Positions 24,525 through 33,866 are shown, numbered from the stretch's first letter. The stretch: DNA of 64,000 nucleotides from Marispirochaeta sp. (GCF_963668165.1 NZ_OY764212.1:372001-436000), one strand, 5' to 3'. Made by a program: numbers and translations. Notes: generated from the letters alone by a model not told the origin.

Positions 24525-25904
24525 TTACCGTTTTACCGTCGCGGAGCGCAGCTCTACACCCTTGAGCAGCTCCTGAAGCTTGTCCTTGTTCACCAGATCA
24601 ATGGGTCGGGATTCCACAAAATCCATGGCGACCCTTGAGAAATTGGAGCTTGATACCATTATGCCCCGCTGAACGGAATATTTTTTCATTAATTCATGAA
24701 AGTTTCTGACCGTAGATTCCGGGATCATCTCCGGGATTCTCAGAAAATGGAGCAGCCGGGGCAGTTTTCGCGTGTTCCGCCAGCGGGTATCATCGTCCAC
24801 GGCAATGATCTGACATCCGTTGGGTATTTCCGAGAGGTCCCGTACTCGTAACCCCATTTCGCCGCAGGTGGCTTTGCACATCTCATGGAATTCCTGAGGT
24901 CCGGCGGTCAGATAATCCTTCAGGCGGTCATCGGTTCTGAGGTCCTGATACTGGCTGAGTTTTTCCGCCACGTCCCGGAACTGTGGTTTTTTCGAGTAAA
25001 TCTTTTCCCATTGTTCCACCGCCTGGTCAATCTCCCGCATTTTCTCATAGCAGAGGGCCAGAAAGTAGCGGCCGTACAGGGTCTCCGTGGCCGACTCGTC
25101 CCGTGAGAGCTTGATTCCGCGTTCCAGCTCCGTTATGGCCTTTTCAAAATTGTTCATACTCATGTAACAGCCCCCCCGCTCAATGAGAGCTTTTACCTTC
25201 ATGTCCGGGTCCCGCTGGGCCCGTTCGAAGGCGTGGAGGGCTGAGACGTAGTCGTGGCTTTCTTTTAAGAGACGTCCAAGATAAAAGTAGGCGGTATAGT
25301 TTTCCGGTTTGAACTTGATTGCGGTTTCCAGTTCAACCTTTGCCTCCACGGGCTTCTTGCTTCGATACAGAAGATATCCCAGTCTGTAATGAGCATTGGA
25401 GTGCCTGGGGGAGACTTCTATGGCTTTGCGGTAGTAGCTGATAGCCTTGTCGGTTTTGTTCCGTTCCTCAAAAAGCATAGCTGACTGATAATAGTTATCA
25501 GTCTCCATCGGTTCCAGACGCATTAAAAGAAGGAACTCTTTGAGGGCCTCCTCAATCTGGCCGTAGCGGGCATAGAGGGCGGCAATATTTTTCCGGAAAT
25601 CACCCTCCGGACAGGCCCCGCCGAATTTTCCGATCTGGTTGACGGTTCTCAGTTCCATCAGGGCCAGTTCCGGCTTATTATCCCCCAAATAACTCAGTCC
25701 CAGCAGATAGTGGGCTTCACTATTCCGGGGCTCCTTTGCTATAATTTGCCGTGCCATGCGTATTGCGGCTGAATACTTTCCCTGCCGGTGGTATTCGATC
25801 AGGGTCGCCACCCGTTTGGGGGCGATGACGGTTTTGATGAGAAAAAAGGTAATAACCCCTATTGCTGTTCCGAAAATGATGATAAGTGCGATTACTGCCG
25901 GCAT
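24525..25904 (-). CDS. Membrane-anchored TPR protein with a C-terminal Mrr/restriction-endonuclease-like domain
   Basis: The 459-residue protein begins with one membrane segment (VIALIIIFGTAIGVITFFLI). About eight TPR-type helical pairs follow (for example NSEAHYLLGLSYLGDNKPEL and NYTAYFYLGRLL) to about residue 310. The C-terminal 120 residues resemble an Mrr-type domain (REase-like): GCQIIAVDDDTRW, then QRGIMVSSSNFSRVAMDF and the ending DLVNKDKLQELL, which matches the late strand-helix pattern of Mrr proteins. No certain catalytic D-ExK/QxK set is visible, so the nuclease may be inactive. It heads the minus-strand set with the phosphoesterase and ParB-like genes. The TPR region is confident; the C-terminal assignment is a fold-level inference. 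Confidence 0.65.
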   Translation of the reverse strand: MPAVIALIIIFGTAIGVITFFLIKTVIAPKRVATLIEYHRQGKYSAAIRMARQIIAKEPRNSEAHYLLGLSYLGDNKPELALMELRTVNQIGKFGGACPEGDFRKNIAALYARYGQIEEALKEFLLLMRLEPMETDNYYQSAMLFEERNKTDKAISYYRKAIEVSPRHSNAHYRLGYLLYRSKKPVEAKVELETAIKFKPENYTAYFYLGRLLKESHDYVSALHAFERAQRDPDMKVKALIERGGCYMSMNNFEKAITELERGIKLSRDESATETLYGRYFLALCYEKMREIDQAVEQWEKIYSKKPQFRDVAEKLSQYQDLRTDDRLKDYLTAGPQEFHEMCKATCGEMGLRVRDLSEIPNGCQIIAVDDDTRWRNTRKLPRLLHFLRIPEMIPESTVRNFHELMKKYSVQRGIMVSSSNFSRVAMDFVESRPIDLVNKDKLQELLKGVELRSATVKR

Positions 25905-25974
25905 CTAAGGTTACTCCAATAGCTGAAAGAGTAATCGGTTTTTGCCTGCATGTCAAACCGAAGGAGGTGCTGTT

Positions 25975-26693
25975 ATTACCGTTCAGAAGTGGAAAACAGC
26001 CCTGGTGCTGATGCTTGTGCTTGTCTGCCATCTTTCCGCCCAGGAAAGTCAGGGCGTACGGACCCGGGCCGACGAGCTTCTACGGGAAAACAGGCCTGCC
26101 GAGGCCTTACCCCTCTACATTTCCGCCAGGGAACAGAACTCCCGGGATCCGGATATCTACCGTAACCTGGGCTATGTTTATGAGCTGCTGGGGGACTACG
26201 AAAACGCTGTTAAAACCTACCAGCAGGGATCGACGGTCGCGACCCTGGATAAGGACATCTTCTATAACGCCATGGGACGCTGTCTGTTCAGGCTTGAACG
26301 CTTCAGTGAGGCGGAAGCCCAGTACAACAAGGCCCTGGACTATAATCCGTCGAACTATGCTGTGTATGTTACACCGGGCAAATGTCCGGGTCGAACTCAA
26401 GGAGTACCAGAAAGCCATAAACGACTATTCCAGTTATCTGTCTCTTGAGAGCAATCCGCAGCAGGAGACGGAGATTCGAAAAATGCTGGGACTGCTTCAG
26501 AATATCATGGAACAGGAAAAGACCAGGATCGCCGCGGAGGAGGCCCGGCGCAGGGAAGAGGAGGCCAGGCAAAAGGCTCTGCTGGACTCAGTGCTGAGTT
26601 CCCTGGATGATGTAGGCCGAAGAAACCCAGTCCCTGAGTGCCGGGACAGAAGATATTGAAGAACCGGATTTCGAGATTGAACTTGCTGATTGA
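25975..26693 (+). pseudogene. TPR protein gene with two apparent single-base insertions and an AUU start
   Basis: The reading passes through three frames. Frame one runs from 25975 (VQKWKTALVLMLVLVCHLSA, a signal peptide, then TPRs) to near 26369. Frame two (RANVRVELKEYQKAI) continues to near 26615. Frame three (AEETQSLSAGTEDIEEPDFE) ends at a TGA at 26691. Removing one T at 26369-26370 and one G at 26615-26616 gives a coherent 238-residue secreted TPR protein with a helical, Glu/Arg-rich end. The best start is ATT at 25975: AAGGAGGT ends six bases before it, and the next usable codon upstream (TTG at 25942) lies before the ribosome site. Whether the two insertions are real or sequencing errors is open. 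Confidence 0.7.
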
Positions 26694-26710
26694 TCAGGTG
26701 TGAGGATAGT

Positions 26711-28558
26711 ATGAATCGTAAAATTCTGGCCGCCGGCGGCGCGGTTGTTCTGTTATTGTTGTTGCTGGGAGGTCTGTTTCTCTGGTCTCCCTGGAAAGGA
26801 TCAGGCGGGGAAACCCCTGTATCATCCAGTGAATCTGATGTTCGGGCAAATACTTTGCGTCTTGCTTCAGAGTACTTTCAGCAGGGGGAGTATCAGCGGG
26901 CTTTGGACCTGGTCGATCAGCTTCTGCTTCAGAACCCTGATGATGAGGCCCGGGACTTACGGGACTCGGTACTTCAGGCTCGCAGGGATCACGAGAGCAG
27001 GCAAAAAGAGGAAGATCTGGCAAAACAGAAGAATCTTTCCGAGTCCTTGTCCGACCTGTCCGCCAGTTTACGGGAAGAAAAATCCCGGCCCGAGGTCCAG
27101 CCTGTACCGCAGCCCCGGCCGCGGGACGATGAAGCAGAGAAGGCGGCAGCCCGGAGCGAGGCGGAACGGAAAAAACAGGCAGAGGTCAATCGACTTATCC
27201 GGGAGGGGGTTGCTGCAATGGAGCGTTCCTCCTATGGGGACGCCCGGGACAAGTTCGACCAGGCCCTGGGTATCGATCCTGATGTGGCGTACGCCTATGC
27301 CATGAAGGGAGAGGCTTTCTTCCGGGAAGATTCCGACAGCCAGAGCTCTCTGAGCCAGGCTGTTACCAACGCCAACAGGGCTATTCAAAAGGACCCGAGC
27401 CTCTGGATTCCCCATAACACCCTGGGGAATATCTATGTGAAGACCCGCCGCTGGGATGATGCCATCAGGTATTTTCAGGAGGCCGCACGACTGAATCCTG
27501 AAAATGCGGACATCCTGTTCGAACTGGGCAAGGTCCAGTACCGCACAGGACGCTTCAGGGACGCGAAGCAGTCCTTTGAGGGGGCTGTGCATCTTGTACC
27601 GAACTTTGACCGTGCCTATTTTAATCTGGGACTCACAGAGAACCAGCTGGGGAATTCCGACAGGGCTATTGCCGCTTTTGGCAATACGATCAGGTACGAT
27701 CCGGACCTGACTCCCGCCTATTTTGCCCTGGCTAACGCCTATCGCAGCAAGGGGGATTTTACCCGGGCAGACGAGAACTACAAAACCGCTGTTACCCGGG
27801 ATCCGGAGAACGTTAACTATAATCTCTATTACGGCATAAATCTCTACAATCAGGAAAAATACAAGCAGGCTGAAGCCTATTTCAGAACCGCGGCAGAGCT
27901 GGATGAATCCCGGGCGGATGTTCACTATAACCTTGCACAGGCACGGATACAGCTGAACAATGGGAGCTCCGCCCTGGAAGCCGCGGCACAGGCGGTTAAG
28001 CTCAAAAGTGACTCCCCCCTCTATGTCTATACCCTTGGACAGGCGGCGGAACTTACGGGGAACAGGGACTATGCCGTGCAGGCCTATGAAAAGGCTATTG
28101 CCCTGGATCCTTCCTACATCAAGCCGCGGATTAATCTGGGGATTCTCTACGACAGCCGGGGAGAGTATGACCGGGCCCTGGACCATTTGCTGGCGGCCTA
28201 CAAGGTCGATCCCTCATCTATCGAGGTGAACAATAATCTGGGCAATGTGTATCTTCATGCTGAACTGTATAAGGATGCCATTACCCATTATAAAAAGGCG
28301 GTTGCCGCCCAGCCGAATGCCACCCTGATGCGCTATAATCTTGCAATTGCCTACATGGAAACGGAGCAGAACACCCTTGCAAAGGAAGCCCTCTCCGAGC
28401 TGATCAAGATCGATCCTGCATTCTGGGACGCCTACTACCGGCTTGGCATGCTTCTCTATTCCGAGGGAGAGACCGATGGGGCCCGGGTAATCTTTAAGAG
28501 GCTCCTGGAACGGCAGCCCAATTACAGCCGCAGGGCGGAGATAGAGGAACTGCTCTAA
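26711..28558 (+). CDS. Large TPR-repeat protein with an N-terminal membrane anchor
   Basis: This 615-residue protein has an N-terminal hydrophobic segment (LAAGGAVVLLLLLLGGLFLW) with no clear cleavage site. A Gln/Glu/Arg-rich coiled-coil stretch spans about 80-165. About twelve consecutive TPR motifs follow to the end, such as WDDAIRYFQEAARLNPEN and YDRALDHLLAAYKVDPSS. The repeats probably face the periplasm and form a scaffold for protein partners; the partner is not known. The ATG at 26711 follows GTGAGGA; a TTG at 26690 in frame is less likely. It lies just after another TPR gene and converges with mutL. Confidence 0.88.
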   Translation: MNRKILAAGGAVVLLLLLLGGLFLWSPWKGSGGETPVSSSESDVRANTLRLASEYFQQGEYQRALDLVDQLLLQNPDDEARDLRDSVLQARRDHESRQKEEDLAKQKNLSESLSDLSASLREEKSRPEVQPVPQPRPRDDEAEKAAARSEAERKKQAEVNRLIREGVAAMERSSYGDARDKFDQALGIDPDVAYAYAMKGEAFFREDSDSQSSLSQAVTNANRAIQKDPSLWIPHNTLGNIYVKTRRWDDAIRYFQEAARLNPENADILFELGKVQYRTGRFRDAKQSFEGAVHLVPNFDRAYFNLGLTENQLGNSDRAIAAFGNTIRYDPDLTPAYFALANAYRSKGDFTRADENYKTAVTRDPENVNYNLYYGINLYNQEKYKQAEAYFRTAAELDESRADVHYNLAQARIQLNNGSSALEAAAQAVKLKSDSPLYVYTLGQAAELTGNRDYAVQAYEKAIALDPSYIKPRINLGILYDSRGEYDRALDHLLAAYKVDPSSIEVNNNLGNVYLHAELYKDAITHYKKAVAAQPNATLMRYNLAIAYMETEQNTLAKEALSELIKIDPAFWDAYYRLGMLLYSEGETDGARVIFKRLLERQPNYSRRAEIEELL

Positions 28559-28561
28559 GCT

Positions 28562-28592
28562 CAGGATGATCCTGGACGAATCAGGTTCGTCC
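28562..28592. terminator. Two adjacent hairpins between the TPR gene and mutL (possible terminator)
   Basis: CAGGAT-G-ATCCTG (28562-28574) is followed by GGACGAA-TCAGG-TTCGTCC (28574-28592), with a perfect seven-base stem. The mutL stop codon (28581-28583) lies in the loop of the second hairpin. No run of T follows on either strand, so termination without a U tract or RNA stabilisation of both convergent messages are the possible roles. Confidence 0.45.
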
Positions 28593-30364
28593 TACAAAAG
28601 CAAAAAGCTCCTCCCTGCTCAGCCGGAACCAGACGGGCCTGCCGTGGGGACAGCGGGGATCAGGCAGGGCCAGGGTTTCCCTGGCCAGCTCCCGGGCGGA
28701 TACCTCATCCAGGGACTCTCCGTCTTTGATAGCCGCCTTGCAGGCCATATCGGCATACAGAGCGGTCAGAAGGTTCCGGATCGAGCCTCCGGCCTCACCA
28801 AGAAAAGCCGCAAGCTCCTTTTCTACCCCTCGGTAGGAGGCGGGTATGGCGGTGATAAGCAGCTGATCATCCTTCAGGCTGCCGCGGAATCCCAGTTCCC
28901 TCAATTCAGTCAGAAGCTCGTTGTAGAAATCTCTGTTCTCCTGCTTACTTATCTCGATTTCGAGCGGAACAACCAGTCCCTGGGACTCCTGTGCCGGGGC
29001 GGAAAAGCGGTTGTAGAGGATCCTTTCGTGGGCAGCGTGCTGGTCAATAAGATAGAGTTCGTCGTTGACCTGACACAGCAGAAAAAGGTCAAAGGCCTGA
29101 CCCAGGTAGCGAATGCGCTGCTGTGCATCAGATGCTTCCTGCCCGATCCTCGGAGACGGGGCTGTTTCACTCCAGGAATCGAGGTTTTTAATGCGGGAAG
29201 AGCGCTCAGGGTAGTGTCGCGACGACATGCCCCATGAACCGGGATTACCGGAAGGCATAAAACCTTTTTTGACTGATTTCTCCGCCGCGCTGTCGGACCT
29301 GTCAATTCTGTCAAATCCGGGAAGGTTTCTGAAGGCTTCTGTTCGCTTAAACGATCCTTCCCGCTTTGGTACTGCCAAAGCATCTTGTATGCCGCTGCTG
29401 ACGGCGTGGTGGACCTCCTGCATATTCCGTATTCGAGCCTCCCGTTTGGCTGGATGAATATTGAAGTCCACCAGTTCGGGATCGATTTCAAGAAAGAGCA
29501 GGGCCACCGGAAAACTGCCTCCCGGAAGCACAGCGGAGAAGCCGTACTCCACCGCCTGCATCAGGGAGTACTCCTGAATGCGCCTTTTATTGACGTATAC
29601 ATGAATGTAGCGTCGGTCCGGCGGTAGACGGCGGGCGATGCATGGACAAGCGTAAAGGAAAATTCCCGATGGCTGCCGGAAAAGGATTCTGTAAGGGATG
29701 GGGTAAAAACCGAGGGATAGGCGCTCGATACACGCTCAGTCAGGCTCCCCGCCGGCAAGGTCAGCTTTACCTGGCCCTCGGTCAGGAGCTGGAAAGCAAT
29801 CTCCGGAAAAGCCGCTGCTTTTTCCAGGAAAACCGCCCGACAGAGTCCTCCCTCCGCCTTGGCGCTTTTTAAAAAACGACGGCGGCCCGGAAGATTATAA
29901 AAGATGTCCGTTGCTTCTACGGTGGTCCCTATGGAACTCCGATAAGGTTCCAGGGAGAGCATTTCTCCGTTTTCCACCAGGAGTCGGTGTCCCTCTTCTC
30001 CTGTGCTGCTGCTTACCGAGAGCTTTGCACAGGCGCCTATGCTGCCCAGGGCCTCCCCCCGGAAGCCGAGACTCGTTGTGCGGTACAGGTCTTCGACGCT
30101 TTCAATTTTGCTGGTTGCGTGGGCCTGATAACAGAGGGCAAGATCATCAGCGTTCATGCCGCTGCCGTTGTCGCTTACCCGGATCGACCCTATGCCGCCG
30201 TTTTTCAGGTCCACCTTGATGGAGCCGGCCCCGGCGTCAATAGCGTTGTCCATCAGTTCACGGACAACGGAAAACGGCCGGTCGATTACCTCGCCGGCCG
30301 CGATCTTTCTGGCTACATCGTCCCGCAGAAGTCTGATTCTGCAGGACGAATCCGTATTACTCAT
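28581..30364 (-). pseudogene. mutL: DNA mismatch repair protein MutL, with a single-base deletion
   Basis: The N-terminal frame (29561-30364) is a clear MutL GHKL ATPase: ARKIAAGEVIDRPFSVVREL, DNGSGM, TSKIESVEDL, and GFRGEALGSIG. It runs out of frame at about 29609-29614. The other frame continues with YIHVYVNKRRIQEYSLMQAV and gives the C-terminal part: DQHAAHERILYN and CPHGRPVWF, the endonuclease-type metal motifs. The last Glu of the DQHA-x2-E-x4-E motif is Asn here. Inserting one base restores a 594-residue protein. Either the sequence lost one base or the gene is truly broken, which would leave the cell deficient in mismatch repair. A third option, programmed frameshifting, has no supporting slippery sequence. 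Confidence 0.85.
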
Positions 30365-30379
30365 ACAGCATTCCTTTTG

Positions 30380-32470
30380 TCAGAAGCTCACCCTCGTTTC
30401 GATGGAGACGGCAAAGTCCGCCTCCTTGTTGCCTGCTTCATCCTCGGTAACGAAGTTGGTCAGTACTGCGGCAAGCTTCAGGTTCGGAGCGAAGGAGTAT
30501 ACCAGTTCACCGAAGAGGGCGGTCCGCTCATCAAAAAGGCTGTTACTCCGGACCCCGTCGACAAAACCGATTGTGTCTATTCCCAGGGAGGCACTTAGGG
30601 GTATAAAAGGAATCTGCGGGACCGAGGCCATAAGGTGAAAAAGGTCCGCCGTATCGTTAAAGCCCTCATCGTCCCAGGCCCAGCGGTAGCCGGCCTCCAG
30701 CATCAGCAGGTTCTCAAGTTCGAATCCCGCCTCGCCGTAGATTCCCCTGGTTATCTCCTGCAGGGAGCTGGAGAATGGAAGATACTGGCCGAGATCCCTG
30801 GCTCTCTGACCGCGCAGCCGTTCATAGGTGGGGCCGCAAAAACCATTTGTAAACAGGCCCTTGTTATACTGGTATTCCAGACGGTAGTTCAGTAGTGAAA
30901 TGTTGCCGAAAATACCGGAAGCCAGGCCGTAGTTGTTCAGGCGGTTCAGGATATTGTCCTCTGAATCGTCGTAGATAAAGTCGGATTGCCAGCCGGCCTC
31001 GATGCTGCCGTAATCCTCGCGGTAGTAGGGCATCATGGTACCAAAGTCGGCAAAACCGACGATGGAGAAGGATTCATCCTCAACCAGGGGAAATTCGCTG
31101 TCCAGAGCCATATTCAGAAACAGGGGGTCCCCGGCTTTATCGTCCAGGTCTGCGGCGGGAGCAGTATCAACCATTGAGGAGATACCGAAACCCAGGGGAA
31201 TGATTTGTCCCAGGGGCCGGTACCCGATGCGGCCGCCCATGATCTCCGGTTCTGCCAGATCGTTGAAAACCGACTCTATGGTCCATTTGTCGGTGTTAAA
31301 GCCGGTGTTCAAACCCACCATGCGGAGGGCCGGGAAGTCGGTATCGTTGGCAAAACGGTTCATGATGATCCCATGGCCCAGAGTCACATTGTTGATTTTT
31401 CCGGCTTTCAAAAAGAAGGCATCCCGGTTGTCGCCGTACTCGATGTAGCGGATCTTCAATACCAGGTCCCGCAGGGCGTCCCGTGCCGCGTCAGCGGTAT
31501 TGTCCTGATCGGTACCGAAGGACCACTCATAATTATCATCCGGCTTGTACCAGTCCTCGGGATCAAAGAGGTTCGTGTTATAGATTACCGGAAGATACAG
31601 ACCCACGTTAAAATCGCCGACGCTGAAGTTCGGCTGCAGTATAAATTTGGAGAAGGTAAACCCGTCAAGGGTAACCGTACCGATCTCCATGCCCAGATGC
31701 CCCGAGAGGTAGCGCATCAGGGCGCTCTCTTCGGCAGGCTCGCTGACAGCGGGGGCAGGTTCGGGTTCCGGCAGTGCCGGCTCGGTAACGGCACCGGTGT
31801 CAATCGCCGGCGGCCGGTAGCCCGGAACATCGACAGGGGAGAGGGCCTCGAACTGCAGTTCGCGGTAGAGATCTGCAAATCTTTCGGTGCTTAAGGAAAC
31901 AGCCTCAAAAGCCGGTGCCAGGGCGTCGGCAAATTGTCCGGCTCCAAGGCTTAAGGACTGGCCGCTTGTCAGACTGGTGTATTCAATGACTCCTTCAAAG
32001 ACAAAAGCGCTGTCTGATGCTGCGGGAATGACCTCGAGTCCGAAATCTGTTCCCCGGACACCGGCCACCGCCGACGGGGTCTGAATGGAGTAGTTATTGC
32101 GTTTGAAAAAACCAAGTTTGGCTGCCACGGCCCTCAGCTTTCCGCCAAAGAGGGTAAATTCATTGGCCGACTGCTCGTCCTTCTGCAGTCTCTCGATAAC
32201 AAACTCGGTATTGTGGGACAGGCGGATAATTGAACCGTTGGGATCGAGGCGAATCTCCGCTCCTGTCTGTCCTGTTTTGATCCGGTCGCCGGGCATAAGG
32301 TCCATACCGAAGAAGATCTCCGCTATCCGGTTCCCGTCTATATCATAAACCTGGACCTCGTATTCATCGCCGAAGTATTCCAGCACAGCCGTCGGTTCAA
32401 GCGTCTCCTGGGAAAACAGGAAAAGCGGCACGAGGATCATTATGGATACAATATACAGCAGGTTTTTCAT
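30380..32470 (-). CDS. FecR-domain protein fused to an outer membrane beta-barrel
   Basis: The 696-residue protein has a signal peptide (LLYIVSIMILVPLFLFS). A FecR-type domain runs from about residue 30 to 170: GDRIKTGQTGAEIRLDPNGS, NEFTLFGGKLRAVAAK, TPSAVAGVRGTDFGLEV. A Pro/Ala/Glu-rich linker spans about 220-255. The remaining 440 residues look like a membrane beta-barrel with alternating strands, ending in Phe (EDEAGNK..., terminal VSF), the signal recognised by the BAM complex. FecR domains usually sense or anchor at peptidoglycan; here the domain is joined to a barrel. The barrel is related to the next protein upstream. No signal of iron regulation is seen. Confidence 0.75.
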   Translation of the reverse strand: MKNLLYIVSIMILVPLFLFSQETLEPTAVLEYFGDEYEVQVYDIDGNRIAEIFFGMDLMPGDRIKTGQTGAEIRLDPNGSIIRLSHNTEFVIERLQKDEQSANEFTLFGGKLRAVAAKLGFFKRNNYSIQTPSAVAGVRGTDFGLEVIPAASDSAFVFEGVIEYTSLTSGQSLSLGAGQFADALAPAFEAVSLSTERFADLYRELQFEALSPVDVPGYRPPAIDTGAVTEPALPEPEPAPAVSEPAEESALMRYLSGHLGMEIGTVTLDGFTFSKFILQPNFSVGDFNVGLYLPVIYNTNLFDPEDWYKPDDNYEWSFGTDQDNTADAARDALRDLVLKIRYIEYGDNRDAFFLKAGKINNVTLGHGIIMNRFANDTDFPALRMVGLNTGFNTDKWTIESVFNDLAEPEIMGGRIGYRPLGQIIPLGFGISSMVDTAPAADLDDKAGDPLFLNMALDSEFPLVEDESFSIVGFADFGTMMPYYREDYGSIEAGWQSDFIYDDSEDNILNRLNNYGLASGIFGNISLLNYRLEYQYNKGLFTNGFCGPTYERLRGQRARDLGQYLPFSSSLQEITRGIYGEAGFELENLLMLEAGYRWAWDDEGFNDTADLFHLMASVPQIPFIPLSASLGIDTIGFVDGVRSNSLFDERTALFGELVYSFAPNLKLAAVLTNFVTEDEAGNKEADFAVSIETRVSF

Positions 32471-32480
32471 ACCGTCCTCC

Positions 32481-33818
32481 TTAGAACGAGAAGTCCACCG
32501 AGGTGGTAAGGGTCGCGGTGGTCATCCAGGGATCCTCTCCAGCGGCGGACGCGGGGTCGTGGCGCAGGGTGTATCCCAGGGTAATGAGGGCGTTTCCCGT
32601 CTTATAGTTAAGGGCCGTACCCAGAACCGTGTTCTCACCGCGGGAAAAGTCATCAAGCCCTTTGATAAAGCGTTTGTCATAGCTCAGATCAAAGTAGATC
32701 CCCGGCAGAATCCCTTCGCCTATGCTTAAGGTGGCGTTTACCCGGGGGTATTCAATATCCTCTTCGGGCTCACCAAAGCCGCCTTCGACGCTTGTAAGAA
32801 ATACCACCGTATCCTGTAAAAAGGCAAAGCCCAGGCTCCCGTACCAGCCGGCGTAGGCGGGGATCTCAATGTCGCCGTTGTACACCGCGTATTTTTCTTT
32901 CCGGTACAGGTCGTATTGGCCGTCAAAGTAGACAGGTAAAAAATTCTCTCCCAGGAAACGCAGCTGGGCCCCGTACAATATGTGCTGAACGATCCGTCCG
33001 CCGGCTCCGACCATTCCTCCGTAGGCTTCATCCTGGAATACCAGGTCGCCGAAGGCTGCCAGACTGACCGAGGGTTTGTCCAGAACAGGCTGACGGATGT
33101 CCACACCGAACATCTGCACCATGTCGGGGTCGGAAACAAAATCATACTGGGCGTCGGGAATCCGGTCGGCGGCAAAAGTGGTACCTATCTGGAGTTCCGG
33201 TAAAAGCGGCAGTGATGTCCCCGCAAGGGGGCGGGAGTAGATCCGTGCTCCGATTACATCCGCCAGGGCGAGATTCCCGACGAAGGTTTCAAGTCCGATG
33301 TAGGGAAAACCTATCAGTCCGCCGTCGGCATCCAGACTCAGGCCGATGATGCGGGTATCCGGCAGAAAATGGGTATTTGTGTAGCCCCCCATTATAAAGC
33401 CGTTGCCCAGAGTGCCGTCTTCGATGGAACCGAGCTTGGCATAGAACTCGTCCCCTTTTTGGCCGTAACGGACATAACTGAAAATCGGCAGATATTTTTC
33501 CAGAGGTTTTTCCCCATCCTGCAGGACCCAGTCTTCCTCCCGAAACTCGCTGCCATTATCGGTAAAGCGGAAATGGAGGGGGAGCCAGAGTCCCAGACCA
33601 AATTTGCCGTAGGAGAAATCAGGTTTTAAAACCAGCCGCTGGTAGGCAACGGCTTCGCCGTCTTCCTGGAAACTTACTGCCCCCAGATCAAGACCAAGAC
33701 CGAATCCGAAGGAGGACTGCGCGTCCGGGCCTTCCGGCTCCTGGGAGACCAGCAGGTTCGCGGCAATGCAAAGCAGTATAACGGCAACTGTGTATTTCAA
33801 TCTGGTGTGATTATTCAT
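32481..33818 (-). CDS. Putative outer membrane beta-barrel protein
   Basis: The 445-residue protein has a signal peptide (YTVAVILLCIAANLLVS, then QEPEG) and a mature part of alternating hydrophobic and polar strands, ending with TSVDFSF (terminal Phe). It resembles the barrel of the downstream FecR-fused protein, for example DGTLGNGFIMGGYTNTHF against NVTLGHGIIMNRFANDTDF. The two are probably paralogous barrels. The function is not known. The ATG at 33818 has GGGAGG in front and a good promoter further upstream. It lies 10 bases before the FecR gene and is probably co-transcribed. Confidence 0.75.
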   Translation of the reverse strand: MNNHTRLKYTVAVILLCIAANLLVSQEPEGPDAQSSFGFGLGLDLGAVSFQEDGEAVAYQRLVLKPDFSYGKFGLGLWLPLHFRFTDNGSEFREEDWVLQDGEKPLEKYLPIFSYVRYGQKGDEFYAKLGSIEDGTLGNGFIMGGYTNTHFLPDTRIIGLSLDADGGLIGFPYIGLETFVGNLALADVIGARIYSRPLAGTSLPLLPELQIGTTFAADRIPDAQYDFVSDPDMVQMFGVDIRQPVLDKPSVSLAAFGDLVFQDEAYGGMVGAGGRIVQHILYGAQLRFLGENFLPVYFDGQYDLYRKEKYAVYNGDIEIPAYAGWYGSLGFAFLQDTVVFLTSVEGGFGEPEEDIEYPRVNATLSIGEGILPGIYFDLSYDKRFIKGLDDFSRGENTVLGTALNYKTGNALITLGYTLRHDPASAAGEDPWMTTATLTTSVDFSF

Positions 33819-33866
33819 TCATGCCCTCCCTTATCCAACTATCTTTGTCTGAATACTCTATTCTCT

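Noticed and set aside
27068..28186. A 372-codon open frame on the minus strand opposite the TPR gene
   Set aside because: It mirrors a strongly protein-like TPR sequence on the plus strand, has no ribosome site, and its residues have no domain pattern.
28581..29561. The C-terminal MutL half as an independent gene
   Set aside because: Its first codons have no ribosome site and the MutL sequence continues upstream in this frame across the ATG used as its start.
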